Positions 21,790 through 34,414 of a stretch of DNA of 64,000 nucleotides are shown in pieces. Location: contig QANZ01019100.1 of assembly GCA_003254925.1 (NCBI GenBank), positions 260,067-324,066 on the forward strand, given 5' to 3'. Each line of letters starts with the position of its first letter. Positions within the stretch are counted from its first letter, which is position 1. Below the pieces are notes generated by a model. It was not told the DNA's origin and searched no databases. It worked only from the letters and a program-made list of their open reading frames with translations. This DNA comes from Chamaecrista fasciculata (Eukaryota; Streptophyta; Magnoliopsida; Fabales; Fabaceae). A program made the position numbers and the translations under genes.

Positions 21790-23667
21790 GGGCCTGTTTG
21801 GGAGCCCTTGTATTTCAATCCAAGTTCATCCAAGTGATTGAGATGAGATGATGTTGTAATGGGATGAGATGAGATGATGTATTGGTGTTTGAGTGATTTT
21901 AGAGAAAATGATGTTAAATAGAGTGTAAAATTATATAAAAGGGTATGTAATAATTGTGGTTGGTTGAAATAGATTTATAGATTTTTTTAATTTGTATAGG
22001 GGTAGAAATAGTAGGAAATAATGAGATGAGATGATAGGTATTTGGTGGTGGGTTGGATGAGATGATGTTGAGATTAGATGCTCTTGGAAAGCGTGAGGAT
22101 GAGATATTTTTGGATGAAGGGTTTAGGGTCAATCTCATTGGATGAGATGATGGACCAAAATGAAAATAATATTAAAATTATTTTAAAATTACAATTTGGT
22201 CCATAAATTTGTACCTTTCCAATTAATCAATCCCTAACATGTGTAAATGATAACTCGGGGCTTGTAGAAAATCCAGCTCATCAATAATCGAGTCTATTTA
22301 TGAAATTCAACGACCAAAAAATAATAAACAATAGTTTGGGGACTAGAATGCAAATAACATGAAAATTATTGTAAACATACAATTTGGTCCACAACTTTGT
22401 ATCGATCCAATGAATCGATCCATAACTAATCTCGTAGTTTGATAAACAAAATAAGACCAGAAATAGTTTTATTATTGAAACGAAACTAATCTCAGAGTTT
22501 AAGGATCAGACTAGTAACAATGCCAACAAATGGGAAGATAAAAAATTATTTTAACTCCTTTTAATTTTTACACAAAACTTCATAAAATATATTGAAAAAA
22601 AGTATGGATTGAATTGTATAATAGTAAAAACCATATAGGAATGTTGCAGTTTGGACTAAAAAATATAACAAATATTTTGCGGACCAAAATGCAACTCATC
22701 TCGTAATTTGAGTAAAAAATCTAACCATAAATAGTTTTATGACCGAAAAAATAGAAGAACATTGAGACAATAAAAAACAAAACAACATTGCAATTTTTTG
22801 GCTACCCATGATTCGAACAAAAAAAAAAAAAACTGACATGTGGAAACTTGTGTATTTTTCCAACCAAAAAATAACCGTTATTTCTCCATTATCCACAACG
22901 TATCGGATGATTTTGGACATGAATATAGAACAAAAAATAGTTTGAGGACCAAAATGAAACTAATTGCATAGTTTGAGGAAAAGAAACTAAACAAAAAATA
23001 GTTTTATGAGTCAAGGAAACTGAGCTCATAGTTTAAGGATCAAAATGCTTATAAAAGTGAAGAAAATACTGTAACGAGAATAAAAGAAAATTGTAACTTA
23101 AAAATTAATTTAAGGATTCAATTGTATATTTTACTCAATACAAATAGAAAAATATTGGGACTAAAAAAATAACAGCATTGCAAATGAACAAAAATAATTT
23201 TTGTTTAATTAAGTTAATATAAATATATATAATACAATATATAACATTTATATATATATATATAAGAATTGAGAATAAGAGAGAGATATAATATATATAT
23301 ATATGAGAGAGATTTGTGTGTGAAGGAGAGAGAGATGTGTAGGTGAAAAAGAAAAAAAATGATAAAGAATGATAGAAAGAGAGAGAAAATGATAAGTGTA
23401 ATAAATGAGGGTATGTAAAATTATTATTTTGCCTAATTGTTTTTTTTATATTTGTATTAGAGAATAGGTAATTATAGATATATGAATATGGATAGTTTAG
23501 TAAATGTAAGAGAAAATGAAATGATGTTGTGGATGAGATGATGATGTGAATGAGATGAGATGAGATGATGGCTCCAACAAATACCCAATCGTTACTGTTC
23601 ATCTAATCCTAAAATGAAATGATGATTGAATGAGATGGGATTGAGATTTTAGAACCCCCAAACGCCC
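21790..23667. mobile_element. PIF/Harbinger-like non-autonomous element, 1.9 kb
   Basis: The ends are GGGCCTGTTTGGG and CCCCCAAACGCCC, with TAA on both sides (21787-21789 and 23668-23670). The subterminal DNA is 'gatgagatgagatgatg' repeats, and the interior carries many 'ggaccaaaatg.aactaat' units and an (AT)n/(GA)n zone near 23240-23400. The 155-codon frame on the minus strand is low-complexity. It belongs to the same family as 44020-45393, and 49716-49901 is a deletion derivative. Confidence 0.75.
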
Positions 23668-23939
23668 TAAAATAGACAAAATAATAATGAAGAAGGACCC
23701 ATATTGATGAAGCATGCAAACAAAGTAATTATTATAAGTTAGTGGACATTTGGGAAAGGAAGAAATGAACCTGAAAAAAAAAAGTGAAGCAGACATGAAA
23801 TACTTGAAAGTTGAAAAACCCACCGTCCCTGCATATCTTTCTCTCTCGAATCAGTATTAGAATTTTTTTATTTTGTTTTTATGAACGAACATAAATTGTA
23901 AATTGGAGTTTTATTAATTTTATAATAAAAGAAAATTGT

Positions 23940-24157
23940 AACTAATCTCAGAGTTTAAGGATCAGACTAGTAACAATGCCAACAAATGGGAAGATAAAAA
24001 ATTATTTTAACTCCTTTTAATTTTTACACAAAACTTCATAAAATATATTGAAAAAAAGTATGGATTGAATTGTATAATAGTAAAAAACATATAGGAATGT
24101 TGCAGTTTGGACTAAAAANGAATTTTTTTATTTTGTTTTTATGAACGAACATAAATT
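23940..24157. repeat. Duplicated block beside a single N: likely assembly artefact
   Basis: About 175 bp from 'actaatctcagagtttaagg' onward repeats 22485-22660 almost exactly and runs up to an N at 24119. A 38 bp stretch starting 'aatttttttattttg' occurs on both sides, near 23863 and from 24121. This geometry suits a mis-joined contig end better than a biological insertion. Confidence 0.6.
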
Positions 24158-24474
24158 GTCTCACTCTCCTCGCACATTCGAATGATATCATATTTCTTTA
24201 TTTCTTTCAAAAATAATTCAATAAACGTATTTTTATTATAATTATAATTATAATTAATAATAAAATAATGTATTACATGTATTTATTATTAATTTTTTTC
24301 AAAAAAATAAATTATTATTTCAATATTTTAAATATAAAATCTTAATGAGTTAAGTCTAAATTTTCAACAAAATAAAGATATGTTTTTAAATTATTTATCA
24401 ATAAAATCTTAAAATTGATAGTAAAAAACTAAAAATATTGTGAACTAGGACAAGTTTTGTTAAAAAAAAAAAGA

Positions 24475-24872
24475 GGCTAAAGTGTAAATTTAGTCCCATA
24501 TCTTTTTTTAGTTTCTAATTTAGTCTCATATCTTTTTTTGTTGCACTTTTGGTCTCATATTTTTGGGTCAAGTTCTAATTTGGTCATATATTTTTTTTTT
24601 GTAGATTTGGTCTCATGTTTTTGGATTAATTGCAGAATTAATCCTATACCTTTGGGTTAGATTTAAAAGTGGTCTCATATCGTTACAAAAGAACCAACTA
24701 ATGGTTGATCATTTTGCAAAGATATGAGATTAATTCTGCAACTTGACTAAAAAATATGAGACCAAAATTGGGACCTTTTGCAAAGATATAGGATGAAAAT
24801 TGCAACAAAAAAATATATAAGATCAAATTGAAAACTGAGAAAAATATATGGGACCAAATTTACACTTTGGCC
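24475..24872. mobile_element. Mutator-like foldback of the 'gggaccaaa' family
   Basis: GGCTAAAGTGTAAATTTAG at the left pairs with CAAATTTACACTTTGGCC at the right. Both arms consist of 'ttggtctcatat'/'atatgagaccaa' units around a short centre. No clean 9 bp duplication was seen. It is related to 1-252 and 18646-19445. Confidence 0.6.
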
Positions 24873-25295
24873 AAAAATCTGGGACAAGTTATTGAGTGAT
24901 GAGACAACTTTTAACCAATTCAACTTGTGCTGGCAAATTATTAGTTTATTCTACTTATTAATAAAAGGATTTATCTAACATGTGCTTTTATGACATACTT
25001 TAAGGTTTTTTTTAATTAGTTAGTAGAGCATCTCATACTTTAAAATCTACGAAAATTCATTTAAAAGATAATTTTTAATGTTTAAAAATTCACTTAACCA
25101 AAAGAAACCTTAACATGTGACCTTCGGCAAGAGCTTAATAAAATACTCCTGCTTTTTTGACTGGCGTCAATTATTTTGTGCGTTGTAAAGAAAAAGAAGC
25201 AAAGAAGGCAAGCGTTAGAAATTGGCATCGGAGAAGAGAAGAACAGCCACAAGAAGCTGCTTTTAGCTGCGTGTGGTGTGTGTGAGTTGAGAGAA

Positions 25296-27489
25296 ATGGG
25301 TCAAGAATCGTTCATATATAGCTTCGTGGCTCGCGGGACAATGGTCTTAGCTGAGTACACTGAGTTCACTGGCAACTTCCCTGCGATTGCAGCTAAGTGC
25401 CTTCACAAATTACCCTCCTCCAATAACAAGTTCACCTACAATTGCGACCATCACACCTTCAATTTCCTTGTCGAGGATGGATACGGTACATCATTTTGTT
25501 TGCGAGTTCTGGTGCTCGATCTGGTTTTGAAACCCATGCCACAATGATTTCGATTTTTGTTTTTTTACCCTTCTGGGCTGGTTTTTTCGAGCTGCTTTGT
25601 GTTGTGCTTTTATGGGTCCTGTTGTAGATTTTGTTACCCTGTGCATCTGGCTACTGAAGAAAGATAATGAGCGAGGAGAGGCGGAATTTGGGTTATACAA
25701 GCCCTTGTCCCCTCAGATTTTGGCTTATGGACTGACTATAAGTAATCATTTTGAACAATCCCTTCATATTTCGTAGATAGTCATGCTACAGTCAGTCTTC
25801 AAATAAGGGATTAGTACACAGTGGTCAGTGGCTGTGAAGTTAAGAATTGTGATAGCAATCTTGTATCACTTTCTGAGTTGTTGTTGAAATGCTTCTTGGT
25901 TTGGGTCTTCACACGATGGATAAAAATGCAACTGATAGTTGATTTAGTTCCAAAATGCTAGTGCATACATTTTATTAGCTAGCAACTATCACTTCCATTC
26001 CATAATGAACATGCACAGATTTATGTTTGAATTTTATTGGATATTTTGCTAGCCTTTTGAAACTCAAGATTTACTTCATTATTGAGTTGCAGTAAAATGG
26101 GGGGTTATGAATGCTTTTTGTTTTATGAATTGGACTTTTGCAGCTTACTGTGTTGTTGCGAAGGAAACTGTGAGCAAGCAGATCTCAATTGCTTTCTTAG
26201 AACGTGTGAAAGCAGATTTCAAGAAACGATATGGCGGTGGAAAAGCAGATACAGCTGTTGCCAAAAGTCTCAACAAGGAGTTTGGGTATAGCCATTTTTT
26301 TTTTCTAAACCCTTGGTTCATATCTCAGTCTATCAGTAGAAAAAGTTTGTGCTGAAGGTAAATAAAATGGATTGTGCTTTTTGCAGACCGGTTATGAAAG
26401 AGCATATGAAGTATATCATAGATCATGGTGAAGAGATTGAAAAGCTAATAAAAGTAAAGGCTCAAGTTTCAGAAGTTAAAAGTATAATGTTAGAGAACAT
26501 CGACAAGGTACCTTAATTGTGCTGTAGTTAAATGGCAGAAATTTTTTCAATATTTATTTTATTACCTATTACAGACTTACAGTTGTCTATGTGCTTAACC
26601 TATAATACATTGCAATCGTATGCTTTTACCTTTTGTAAGTAAGGGTGAGTGACACGGGAAATTTTTGGTTTTCTGATGTTGCCATGTTGGCCAGTAGACT
26701 GATTTTATGAAACTGGTTAAGGATAAACTCCATCTTTTTTTCTGCCTCCTTCTACTTCTGACAAGGCAAGGTCTACAAGGATAATTCTTGAAAAAGCAAA
26801 ATGCTTCTACACTTAGCCTTTCGCCTTGCTGCTGGCATTGTTGGTGATGACTTTCAATGAAAGTTGGATTAGTCTTCCTGTAGTTCTTCAATTATAGAAG
26901 TAGAAGTCCTTTATCAGTAATGCTTTGCAGTCTCAGATGCTTCTTTCAATTATTATTATACTTTCAAATCTATGAATGTCTATTCGGAAGCTGAAGAAAA
27001 ACCCATCCAATTCTGTATCATCATTAAACGCTATTTGCTAATTTTTTTGTATGTGTCACCATTGTTCACTTGGGCCGCTTAACTTGAAGTTTCACTAATC
27101 ATTAGAGCTGATGTAAGCATTTATCTGATTCCGGACAAGATGATGTAAAACTTAGTGATCTTTATTTTCATTGTACATGCTTTCAGGCTATTGATAGAGG
27201 AGAAAATCTAAGTGTTCTTGCTGACAAGACAGAGACACTGCGGTCTCAGGTAAGTTGATTAAGGTTAAACAACAAAAATGATTAAGTAATCTATGGTTTC
27301 CAAGGTTGAGGACCTATTGTGTTTTTTCTTCAGGCTCAAGAGTTCAAAAAGCAAGGAACACAGATCCATCGGAAGATGTGGTATCAGAACATGAAAATCA
27401 AGTTGGTTGTTCTTGTAATTTTGTTGTTTTTGGTCCTTGTTATCTGGCTCTCTGTTTGCCATGGATTTGACTGCACAAATCATCAATGA
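25296..27489 (+). CDS. VAMP724: VAMP724-like longin R-SNARE, five exons
   Basis: Vesicle-associated membrane protein (VAMP7 family) that pairs with Q-SNAREs in secretory and plasma-membrane fusion. Exons are 25296-25485, 26144-26285, 26387-26507, 27187-27249 and 27334-27489, all GT-AG, giving 672 bp and 223 residues, the usual length. The longin domain is about residues 1-115 ([65 protein letters not shown]). The SNARE motif is about residues 125-185 ([20 protein letters not shown], then the zero-layer Arg in DRGE). A C-terminal membrane anchor is [19 protein letters not shown]. Motifs such as [20 protein letters not shown] favour VAMP724 over VAMP721/722. The upstream in-frame ATG at 25176 would add 40 non-conserved residues and was not used. 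Confidence 0.92.
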
Positions 27490-30087
27490 TTCTTCATCTT
27501 ATAATAGGTTATTTTATCTTTGTAATGATGTTTTAATGTAGCAAATAGGCATGAAAATCTGCTTTGAAGGGGGGGAGTTTAGCCAGTAAAAGAAAAGGTT
27601 TCCTACCATCTTTGCTGGCTGGTATATGATAGCTTTTCTTTTTTACAATTTTTTTTTCTTCAGGAAAAATGTAATGTTTGTTTCTAACAGTTCCGATCTA
27701 CTAAGTTGGTTTTGGGTTCCCCATAAAAGGGTATTTTTGCTTATTAATTTTTTATTATTCGGATTGGCTAGATAGAAAGTTTGTTGATACAGCCATACTG
27801 GACTGATTAATCAACAAACCGATTAATCAACAAACCAGTCACGGGTCAACAAATACAAGTTTAATTTCTTCCCTATTATTAAATTTTTTTTTTTGGCCTG
27901 AAAAGGGTCCCTAAATATTTTCCTCTGGAGTTGGTTCATTTTCGTGCTTTTTTTCTGACTTTGTTTTGTTGGAAAGATCCTTGCAGGATGGGAGGAGTTA
28001 GTTCATGCTTCATACAATTAAATTTTATAGATTATAAAATAAAATTTAAAACTCAGATTGAGTGGTAAAATTCCAAGAAAATATTGGTGGATTATTTTAC
28101 AATTTTTTTTCTCCATAAACTTACGTAATACAATATCTTATATCCAATTGAAAAACAATAAAACGCTAACGATCTCACTCAATGTGAGGCATTTTTGCGC
28201 TTTTTCCAAGAGGAATGGTAATTTAAAAGTGTTTGATTTGTTTTTCAAAACAGTTTTTTTTGGTTTTGAAAACAATAAACAATGTGTGTATTTTCTATTT
28301 TTTAGAACAGAAAATTGTTTTCCAAAAACAAAATCAAACACGCCCTTAGTTTTTTTTTTTTTCCACTGTCCGATAAAAGTATAGTCATGCATGCAGCATG
28401 CTTATTTGCAAATAAATTGAAACTGAATTCCTCTGCACTGTCAAAACTTAATTCCTCGGCAATGTATTTAATAAAATAAATCCTACTAGTTTCTAAACCC
28501 GAATAATCTACCTCTATTACAATTATAAAGAAGCAAACACACAAGAACCCTCAGGCCAAAAAAATAACAAAATACAAAAGAACCCTAAATACTTTCTTTA
28601 GCTTTTAAAAACAAACATTTGAAACGAGAGCTTGTATGGCCGAAAAAAAAAGTATCAAACAACATGCGATGACACTTTGCGCAGCACCTGAACACTTCAA
28701 CTGAAGCCTCCTTGGGGACTTCAACTTTTTCTTTCAATTTGTTTTCCTGTAAAGTGGAAAGGTAAGATCAGCATTTTATGGAACATCTCGCATGAGTAAC
28801 TGAAAAGTGAAAACTAAAAAATTATGAGACTAATAATTATAAACTAAAAAGATCACATGCAAAAACCAATCCTCACCCTCAACATTATTTCAAGAGAAAC
28901 GATGATAGATGTGGTTGAAACTCATTCTCGCCATCCTTAAAAACCATATATAATCCCCAGCGAATAAGATAACACAATTCCCATGTCTATTCTTTCCACT
29001 TAATGGTGGTTCTCAACTAGGGACACGGAACACATGAAATTTGAATTACATATTTACATGGCAAACATTACCTACGGCTTGGCTGATCAAATGTTACATT
29101 ATTAAGAAACAAATACCTCAGCTCGAAGGAATATTAATTGTACAGCCCAATGAGTAGAAGCAAGCAGTATGTGTCAAGTATCCTAATTGTGGCCATATTA
29201 CGGATCAACAAACCTTATCATTAACCAGAAAAATGGGCATATCAATGAGATCTCTAGTTTGGTATCTACTCGATCAACACAGTGGCATCCATAGGAAACT
29301 TTTCAGGTTTCTCTTCATCGATGATACCATCTTTCAGTTAAAAAATTTCTCCTAGACTGAGGAACAGAGGCCAGATTTGTCAAGAACCCTGGTCTTAATA
29401 ATCTCTATCTTACACCCAGATTTAGGCAAAATCTTTCTAGAGTGTTAAGCTTTTTTTTTTTTAATCCGCAGTATAAATAACTTCCATTTCTTCCAGGGAG
29501 GTTCTAACCATTATGTCTGGTGTAGAGCTCTTACAAGAGCCCTCAATGAACCCAGTGCAATGGAGGATTCTCAATCCTTATGGTTTAAAGTTAACAAATA
29601 GTAGCCATAGAAGCAAAGTCTAGTAGCTAAATGTAGAACAACTTAAAGCTAAAACTAATAAGAAAAATGTAATATATCTGTAACCTAAATCCCTTGAATG
29701 ATTCATGTCAAGTTAATAAACAAGACCAGTAAATGGGAATTCAATTTAGTGAAAACCAAACAGGCATTGATAGAAACTTTCATAAGAGTTCCGAATTCTA
29801 TACAGTATCAGCAGGGATCAACAATGTAAAACCTTCACCATCCTTGTGAAATAGAAACCTATAGCGGTTGAATGTACACATGCAGAAAATATCATAGATT
29901 GATTCAAAACCATAGTAAGGAAATCAAATTCATAATAAAATTACAAGACGTTAAAGAACATAGTAGGCAGTAAAAGTAACTGAAGGGCAAATGAATTCAT
30001 CATAGCCACTGTAATATTTCATAAAAAAGCGTTCTCAATGTAATTAACAAGCTCCTCAGGGATTCAAAATCTTACAAAAATCAGCAT
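27490..30087. other. Intergenic between VAMP724 and NIP7
   Basis: It contains the 3' UTR of VAMP724 and, near 28215-28346, a likely small MITE ending in 'caaaatcaaacacgccc' next to tta. At 28539-28580 'acacaagaaccct' and 'acaaaagaaccct' flank a short insert (caggcc plus A-rich tail). The rest up to 30087 is probably the 3' flank of minus-strand NIP7. No gene is supported. Confidence 0.45.
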
Positions 30088-30651
30088 TCAAAGCTCATCT
30101 TCCATCCTTAAATACTCTCCAATATCCGCCTGATGCAGCACCACAATTCCATTAGGGTCCAACTTCCTGCAATCCTGAGTAGACTTAGCAGCTACCCCAA
30201 AACCTAACGGCACATCCGACATAGAAAACACCACAACCCCATCGCCGGGCGCAATATTCTCCGTAATCCTTCCCAAAGCACTCTTCAACACATGATTCCC
30301 GTACAAGAACGACATCTCCGACTGGGGTTTGAGCCAGACCTTGTGCTTAGCATTCGCCGCCAACAAACTCAGCGCCTGAACGGTGATGTGGAAGTTGCCT
30401 CCGTGAGTGTATTTTCCGATGCAAGTGCCGAGAGAAACGAGGTTGGGTCGGGCTATGTTGGTGGCTCGCTTGACGAGAGACTCGCTGACGTAATAGATCT
30501 TGTTCTTGTTAAGTCGGAAGCAGTAGCGACCAGGGTTGGAGTCGGGACCTTCGTGGGAGGGATTCTCAACGATGTTCTTGAGGTTGTTGCCGACGAATTT
30601 AAAGAGCTTTTCGAACACTGCGGTTGTCTCTGTCTCGTCCAAGGGTCTCAT
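30088..30651 (-). CDS. NIP7: 60S ribosome biogenesis protein NIP7
   Basis: Conserved eukaryotic nucleolar protein of 187 residues (family about 180) needed for pre-rRNA processing and 60S subunit assembly. The N-terminal alpha/beta domain covers about residues 1-92 ([20 protein letters not shown], then [40 protein letters not shown]). The C-terminal PUA RNA-binding domain covers about residues 93-170 ([50 protein letters not shown]). The coding region is a single exon, and the ATG gives the conserved N-terminus. It lies tail-to-tail with VAMP724, 2.6 kb away. Confidence 0.95.
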   Translation of the reverse strand: MRPLDETETTAVFEKLFKFVGNNLKNIVENPSHEGPDSNPGRYCFRLNKNKIYYVSESLVKRATNIARPNLVSLGTCIGKYTHGGNFHITVQALSLLAANAKHKVWLKPQSEMSFLYGNHVLKSALGRITENIAPGDGVVVFSMSDVPLGFGVAAKSTQDCRKLDPNGIVVLHQADIGEYLRMEDEL

Positions 30652-30974
30652 CTTTGCTTGAAATGGAAGGAATAATGTTATCGGCGAAGAATCGTGATGG
30701 TGTGTAGTACAGTTGGAACCCTAGACGTCGGCGCTGCTAAGAACAGCACAAGGGTGAATTTGAAGAAACGAAGTGAGGGAGCAGCTGTTCATAGCTCAAA
30801 ACCCTAAACCCCCCCATGTTGGTGGCTGGAAGAAGATTTTATTCATTTATTTTTCATTTAATTTTTTGTTCACCTTTTGTCCATTTTTAATCTTACTTCT
30901 TAAATTTACTTGATTTTAGAAAAAAAAAAATATTCATTTAAATTTCGTTATAAGTTATTTTATTAGTCAAAACC

Positions 30975-31741
30975 AATTCAACTTGTAAAAATCAACCTAA
31001 CTCGCAACTATGAATTAAGATGGTTTGAGTTCAAAATTTTCAATCTACGTATTTGTGGGTTTATAGTTTCACAATCCAATTTAACTCGTGAGCTCTCATA
31101 TTTTTTTTTGTTATTTATTTATTTTTATATATATATATATATATATTTTTTAGTTTCCCAAGTTATCCCCGCCCGACAGGCCAAGGATTAATCCTCTACG
31201 GATCCATGCTCCATTTAAGGGTTTGTCGCTGGCCAATTGGTTGCTGCATACACAAGGCGGGATTCGAAACCCCGACCTTGCTTAAGCGACCTAGTGAGCT
31301 CGACCAGTAGGTCAACCAAGCTTGGTTATTTATTTTTTATATATATTTATGTAGTTATGTATATATTTTTGTATGTATTTATATTGTTAGTTCCTTATAA
31401 ACAGTATCTTTTTATTTTAAAATTTATATAATTACATATATGTATTACATTTACATATGTTATGAAATGTATTTTAATTTATATATATATATATATAATT
31501 ATAGATTTTTAACGTTTGTCATGTGTAAGTCTTTTTATTTATCACTCACAAATTTATAATAATATCTTGTTATCAAAATTTAAAATATTTTTTTAAAAAA
31601 ATTACAAACTCAACATGCGGGTTCAACTCAACCAAACTCGCAGCTCTACGAGTTTAGTTTTAAAAATTATAGAACTCAACCTAACCCAACCAGCAAAGTT
31701 GACATTTTTCCCAAATCCAACCCAACTCAGTTCATGCTCAC
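30975..31741. mobile_element. Decayed copy of the hAT-like family
   Basis: Left 'accaattcaacttgtaaaaatcaacc' style sequence and right 'caactcagttcatgctcacccct' match the ends of the hAT-like copies at 5376 and 18429, but the left terminus is lost. It is interrupted by a SINE (31151-31330). Confidence 0.5.
31151..31330 (-). mobile_element. tRNA-derived SINE, same family as 39144-39323
   Basis: On the minus strand: 'ggttgacctactggtcgagc', A-box-like CTCACTAGGTCGC, B-box-like GGTTTCGAATCCC, then 'aaatggagcatggatccg' and a 3' end near 'gggaaactaaaaaa'. Similar 'gttatttatt.ttttatatat' sequences flank both sides. It is not a functional tRNA gene: no anticodon arm or acceptor pairing can be made. 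Confidence 0.65.
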
Positions 31742-32925
31742 CCCTGGTTAATGGAGACCAATGAATGAAATGGAATGAAGTGGAATAATTTAAGTAGATA
31801 TGGACACATATTAATATTATTTAAGAGTTTTTCACGAGAAAAAGAATAGACATATATTAATATTGTTTGAAAATTATTAATAATGAAATTGAATAGAACG
31901 AACGCATGTTAATTTTGCTTAACATAAATATATAATTATCTTTAAAAATTATAAAATTATCCACTCTATCATTGACCCTCAAAGTGGGAGGACAACAAAA
32001 ATCAAGTTTTGGAGGGAAGGGGTACCTTAGAATCCCTCCTTGTATTTTCTCTCTTCCACTCTACTTCATTTCCATGTTTAGGGTGAATTTTGTTTTGGTT
32101 AATCAAGTTGTTTTCTTTTCGTTTTGATCTTTATATTTTTTTAATTTGTTCTACCATTAGTCCTTAAAAAAATTCATCCAAATTACATTGTTAAATAATT
32201 CATCTAAGACTTATTTGAGGACTAAAAATTTTAACAATGTCATTAGGACTAAAATAATTCGTCTAAAACTAAACAAAAACGTCACTAGGGGTAGCAATCC
32301 CCAAAGCATCAGCAAGCAGAAATCCAGCATAATTGTTTTCATTAGAGAATACTTGTTAACAGAAATTAGCCTAAATTAGACCCTTAACTTTAAACATGCT
32401 AATGTGTTATCTTTAACCTTTTTATCTTTGGGTGGTTACATTACATTTGTCATCCTATTCTCCGCTAAAACCATTATATTGAACTCACACAATTATAACC
32501 AAGATTAATATGATGGAGATCTTACAATTATAACCAATAGATAGCTATTGTAATATTTTAGAGAAAGAATCATATATTTTAATTATTTAGTTGACTTGAT
32601 GATACACATTCAAAGATTAAAAATAGATTTTTTTCAAAAAGGAATGTTTGACAAGAAGAGAGAGAACATGGAAGTTGAATTTGCACAATGCACCCAAATG
32701 TCCACACGGAAAGAAAGAAAGAAAGAAAGAAAGAAAGAAAAGGGGCATATTAATATTATTACACGTTCATCATGACACAAACAGGAAGAAGAAGTGGTCA
32801 AATTAATTAAAGTGACAACAAAGTGACAAACATACATTTGCTAAATGCTAATCCTATTTATTTTGTGAGAGATCGATGGCCACATCAGCCATCTGCGTTT
32901 TGTAACGTAGCCACTAGCCACTTAG
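31742..32925. other. Intergenic, with a (GAAA)n microsatellite
   Basis: AT-rich non-coding DNA with about eight GAAA repeats near 32709-32741. A weak 'ggactaaaa' repeat zone occurs around 32150-32290. No gene is supported. Confidence 0.45.
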
Positions 32926-33447
32926 CTACTTAGCTCCTAGCATTTGGAGTGCAGGGGTAGTTCTTAACTTGTCATAAACGGCATGCCATCCAGCTTGCGT
33001 TGGGTGTACGAAATCCCAAAAAAACGCAGATTTGGGATCGTCGCACACGCTGTACTTCTTCACCTTATTGTCGTCGACGCTCCCGCAAGAATACTGCATG
33101 CTGATCCCTACGCAACAAGGCTGAAACTGCTTCTGGATGTTATGCGTGGTGGGGTGGTTAAGCACAGACATGAAACTGTCGTATAAGTCCAGAACGACAA
33201 AGGTGGAGTTGTCGTTTGCGTTTTGGTTGAGGTTGGCCACGGCTTCATCTAACAGGTTGTTATGAAGAGTCACTAAGGTGTTGAAGGTGGCGTTGCACTG
33301 TTGGAAAGAGACTGGAGCCGTTGTGAAAGGGAGGCACCCAAGTGGTTGCAGCCCACTCACTGCTATTTTCTTAACTCCCAACTTATGGATCCGAATCACG
33401 TTGCTAATCGTCTGATTGATCACCGAAGAAATAAACGACGTCGCACC
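32926..33447 (-). pseudogene. GDSL esterase/lipase remnant, 3' exon only
   Basis: The minus strand reads from an intron acceptor (actgcag before 33447) to a stop at 32926, about 173 residues. It matches the C-terminal half of plant GDSL lipases of the At5g03610 type: KLGVKKIAVSGLQPLGCLPF, LHNNLL, FQPCCVG, YSCGSVDDNKVKKYSVC and the catalytic Asp/His block FFWDFVHPTQAGWHAVYD. The N-terminal half, with the GDS nucleophile serine and the G-x-N-D block, is not found in the 1.8 kb before the next gene; repeats and a SINE fragment occupy that space. The exon itself is intact. Either the gene has lost its 5' exons or they lie beyond another gene. Confidence 0.75.
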
Positions 33448-33721
33448 CTGCAGTTAATTATCACAATTTAAACCTTATTACTTTATTTTACATTATCCCC
33501 AGTTAAATTTTGTATCACCAAAAATGAAAGAATTTTCGATCGAAGTTATGGGTGTAAAATGTAAATGACAAAATGATAATGGATTAATAGTGAACAATGG
33601 GTAATGGGTTGTCTTGAGAAGTATGAGCCCTACGGAATCAATTGGAAGTTTAAGAGATGGCCAAAAATATTGGGAATTTCAACTTTTCTTTTAAAAAATG
33701 TGACAAAAAACAAGCTAGTCT

Positions 33722-33802
33722 TTTTTTAGTTTCCTGCCCGATATTCGAGGCCACTCCTCGACTAATCCGGACTCAACCTGGGTCGTGCACTGGCAAAAAA
33801 AA
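33722..33802 (+). mobile_element. 5'-truncated SINE with poly(A) and target duplication
   Basis: The 10-mer 'aagctagtct' occurs at 33712-33721 and 33803-33812. It flanks 81 nt ending 'gtcgtgcactggc' plus a run of A's. The body ('ccactcctcgactaatccgg') recalls the 3' part of Au-type plant SINEs. It lies in the intron region upstream of the GDSL remnant. Confidence 0.6.
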
Positions 33803-34414
33803 AAGCTAGTCTCTGTTTAACCCAGCACAACCCATTTTATAAAAGGGCTGACTCGTTTTATAAAATGGGTCAATTTTATAGCATAACTGGCATTTTCTTT
33901 GCGGGCTATTGGGCCAAGCCCATTATGACGTTCTAGGTAAAATATGTCCAAAAATTACTTAAGTGACATTTGTCATTATTCAACTGAAAGTAAATTATAT
34001 GTTTTCAATCATCATTCATAAGTTAAATTGTTAAAAATATATAGAGTAAAAAGTAACTATTCACATATTTAACTCTTGAATTTAAAAAATGTTTAGTTTA
34101 AATATAAAAAAATCATTATTCATTGGAAGTCAATTATTTCATAAACATTTCATCATGATATATCGCAATTTCTAAAAGGGTGAGTCTATAATGCAAAGAT
34201 ACAATCTTGACATAGGATGCAAAGGCTGATTTGGCCTAATTTTAACCGTTAGATCTCATCTAACGGTTCTAAATATTCAATTGGAAACCTGTTAAACAGG
34301 TAAAATATATATTTTTTAAAAATTAACATTTACCCCCAATCTGAAATCTAAAATTGTAATTTAATCCTGGTTAAAAGAAGCACAAAGGAGAGGAGAGGAA
34401 GACGAGTGAGTAGC

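Noticed and set aside
23135-23602. 155-codon minus-strand frame
   Set aside because: Low-complexity translation of AT/GA-rich DNA inside a PIF-like element; a degraded counterpart exists at 44981-45319. No domain.
28670-28755. Possible short minus-strand exon (acceptor followed by an open frame with Cys residues)
   Set aside because: No recognised protein and no partner exon; more likely NIP7 3' flank or chance.
31240-31320. Possible tRNA gene (B-box-like sequence)
   Set aside because: No cloverleaf can be formed. It has a SINE body with a 3' tail and a relative at 39144-39323.
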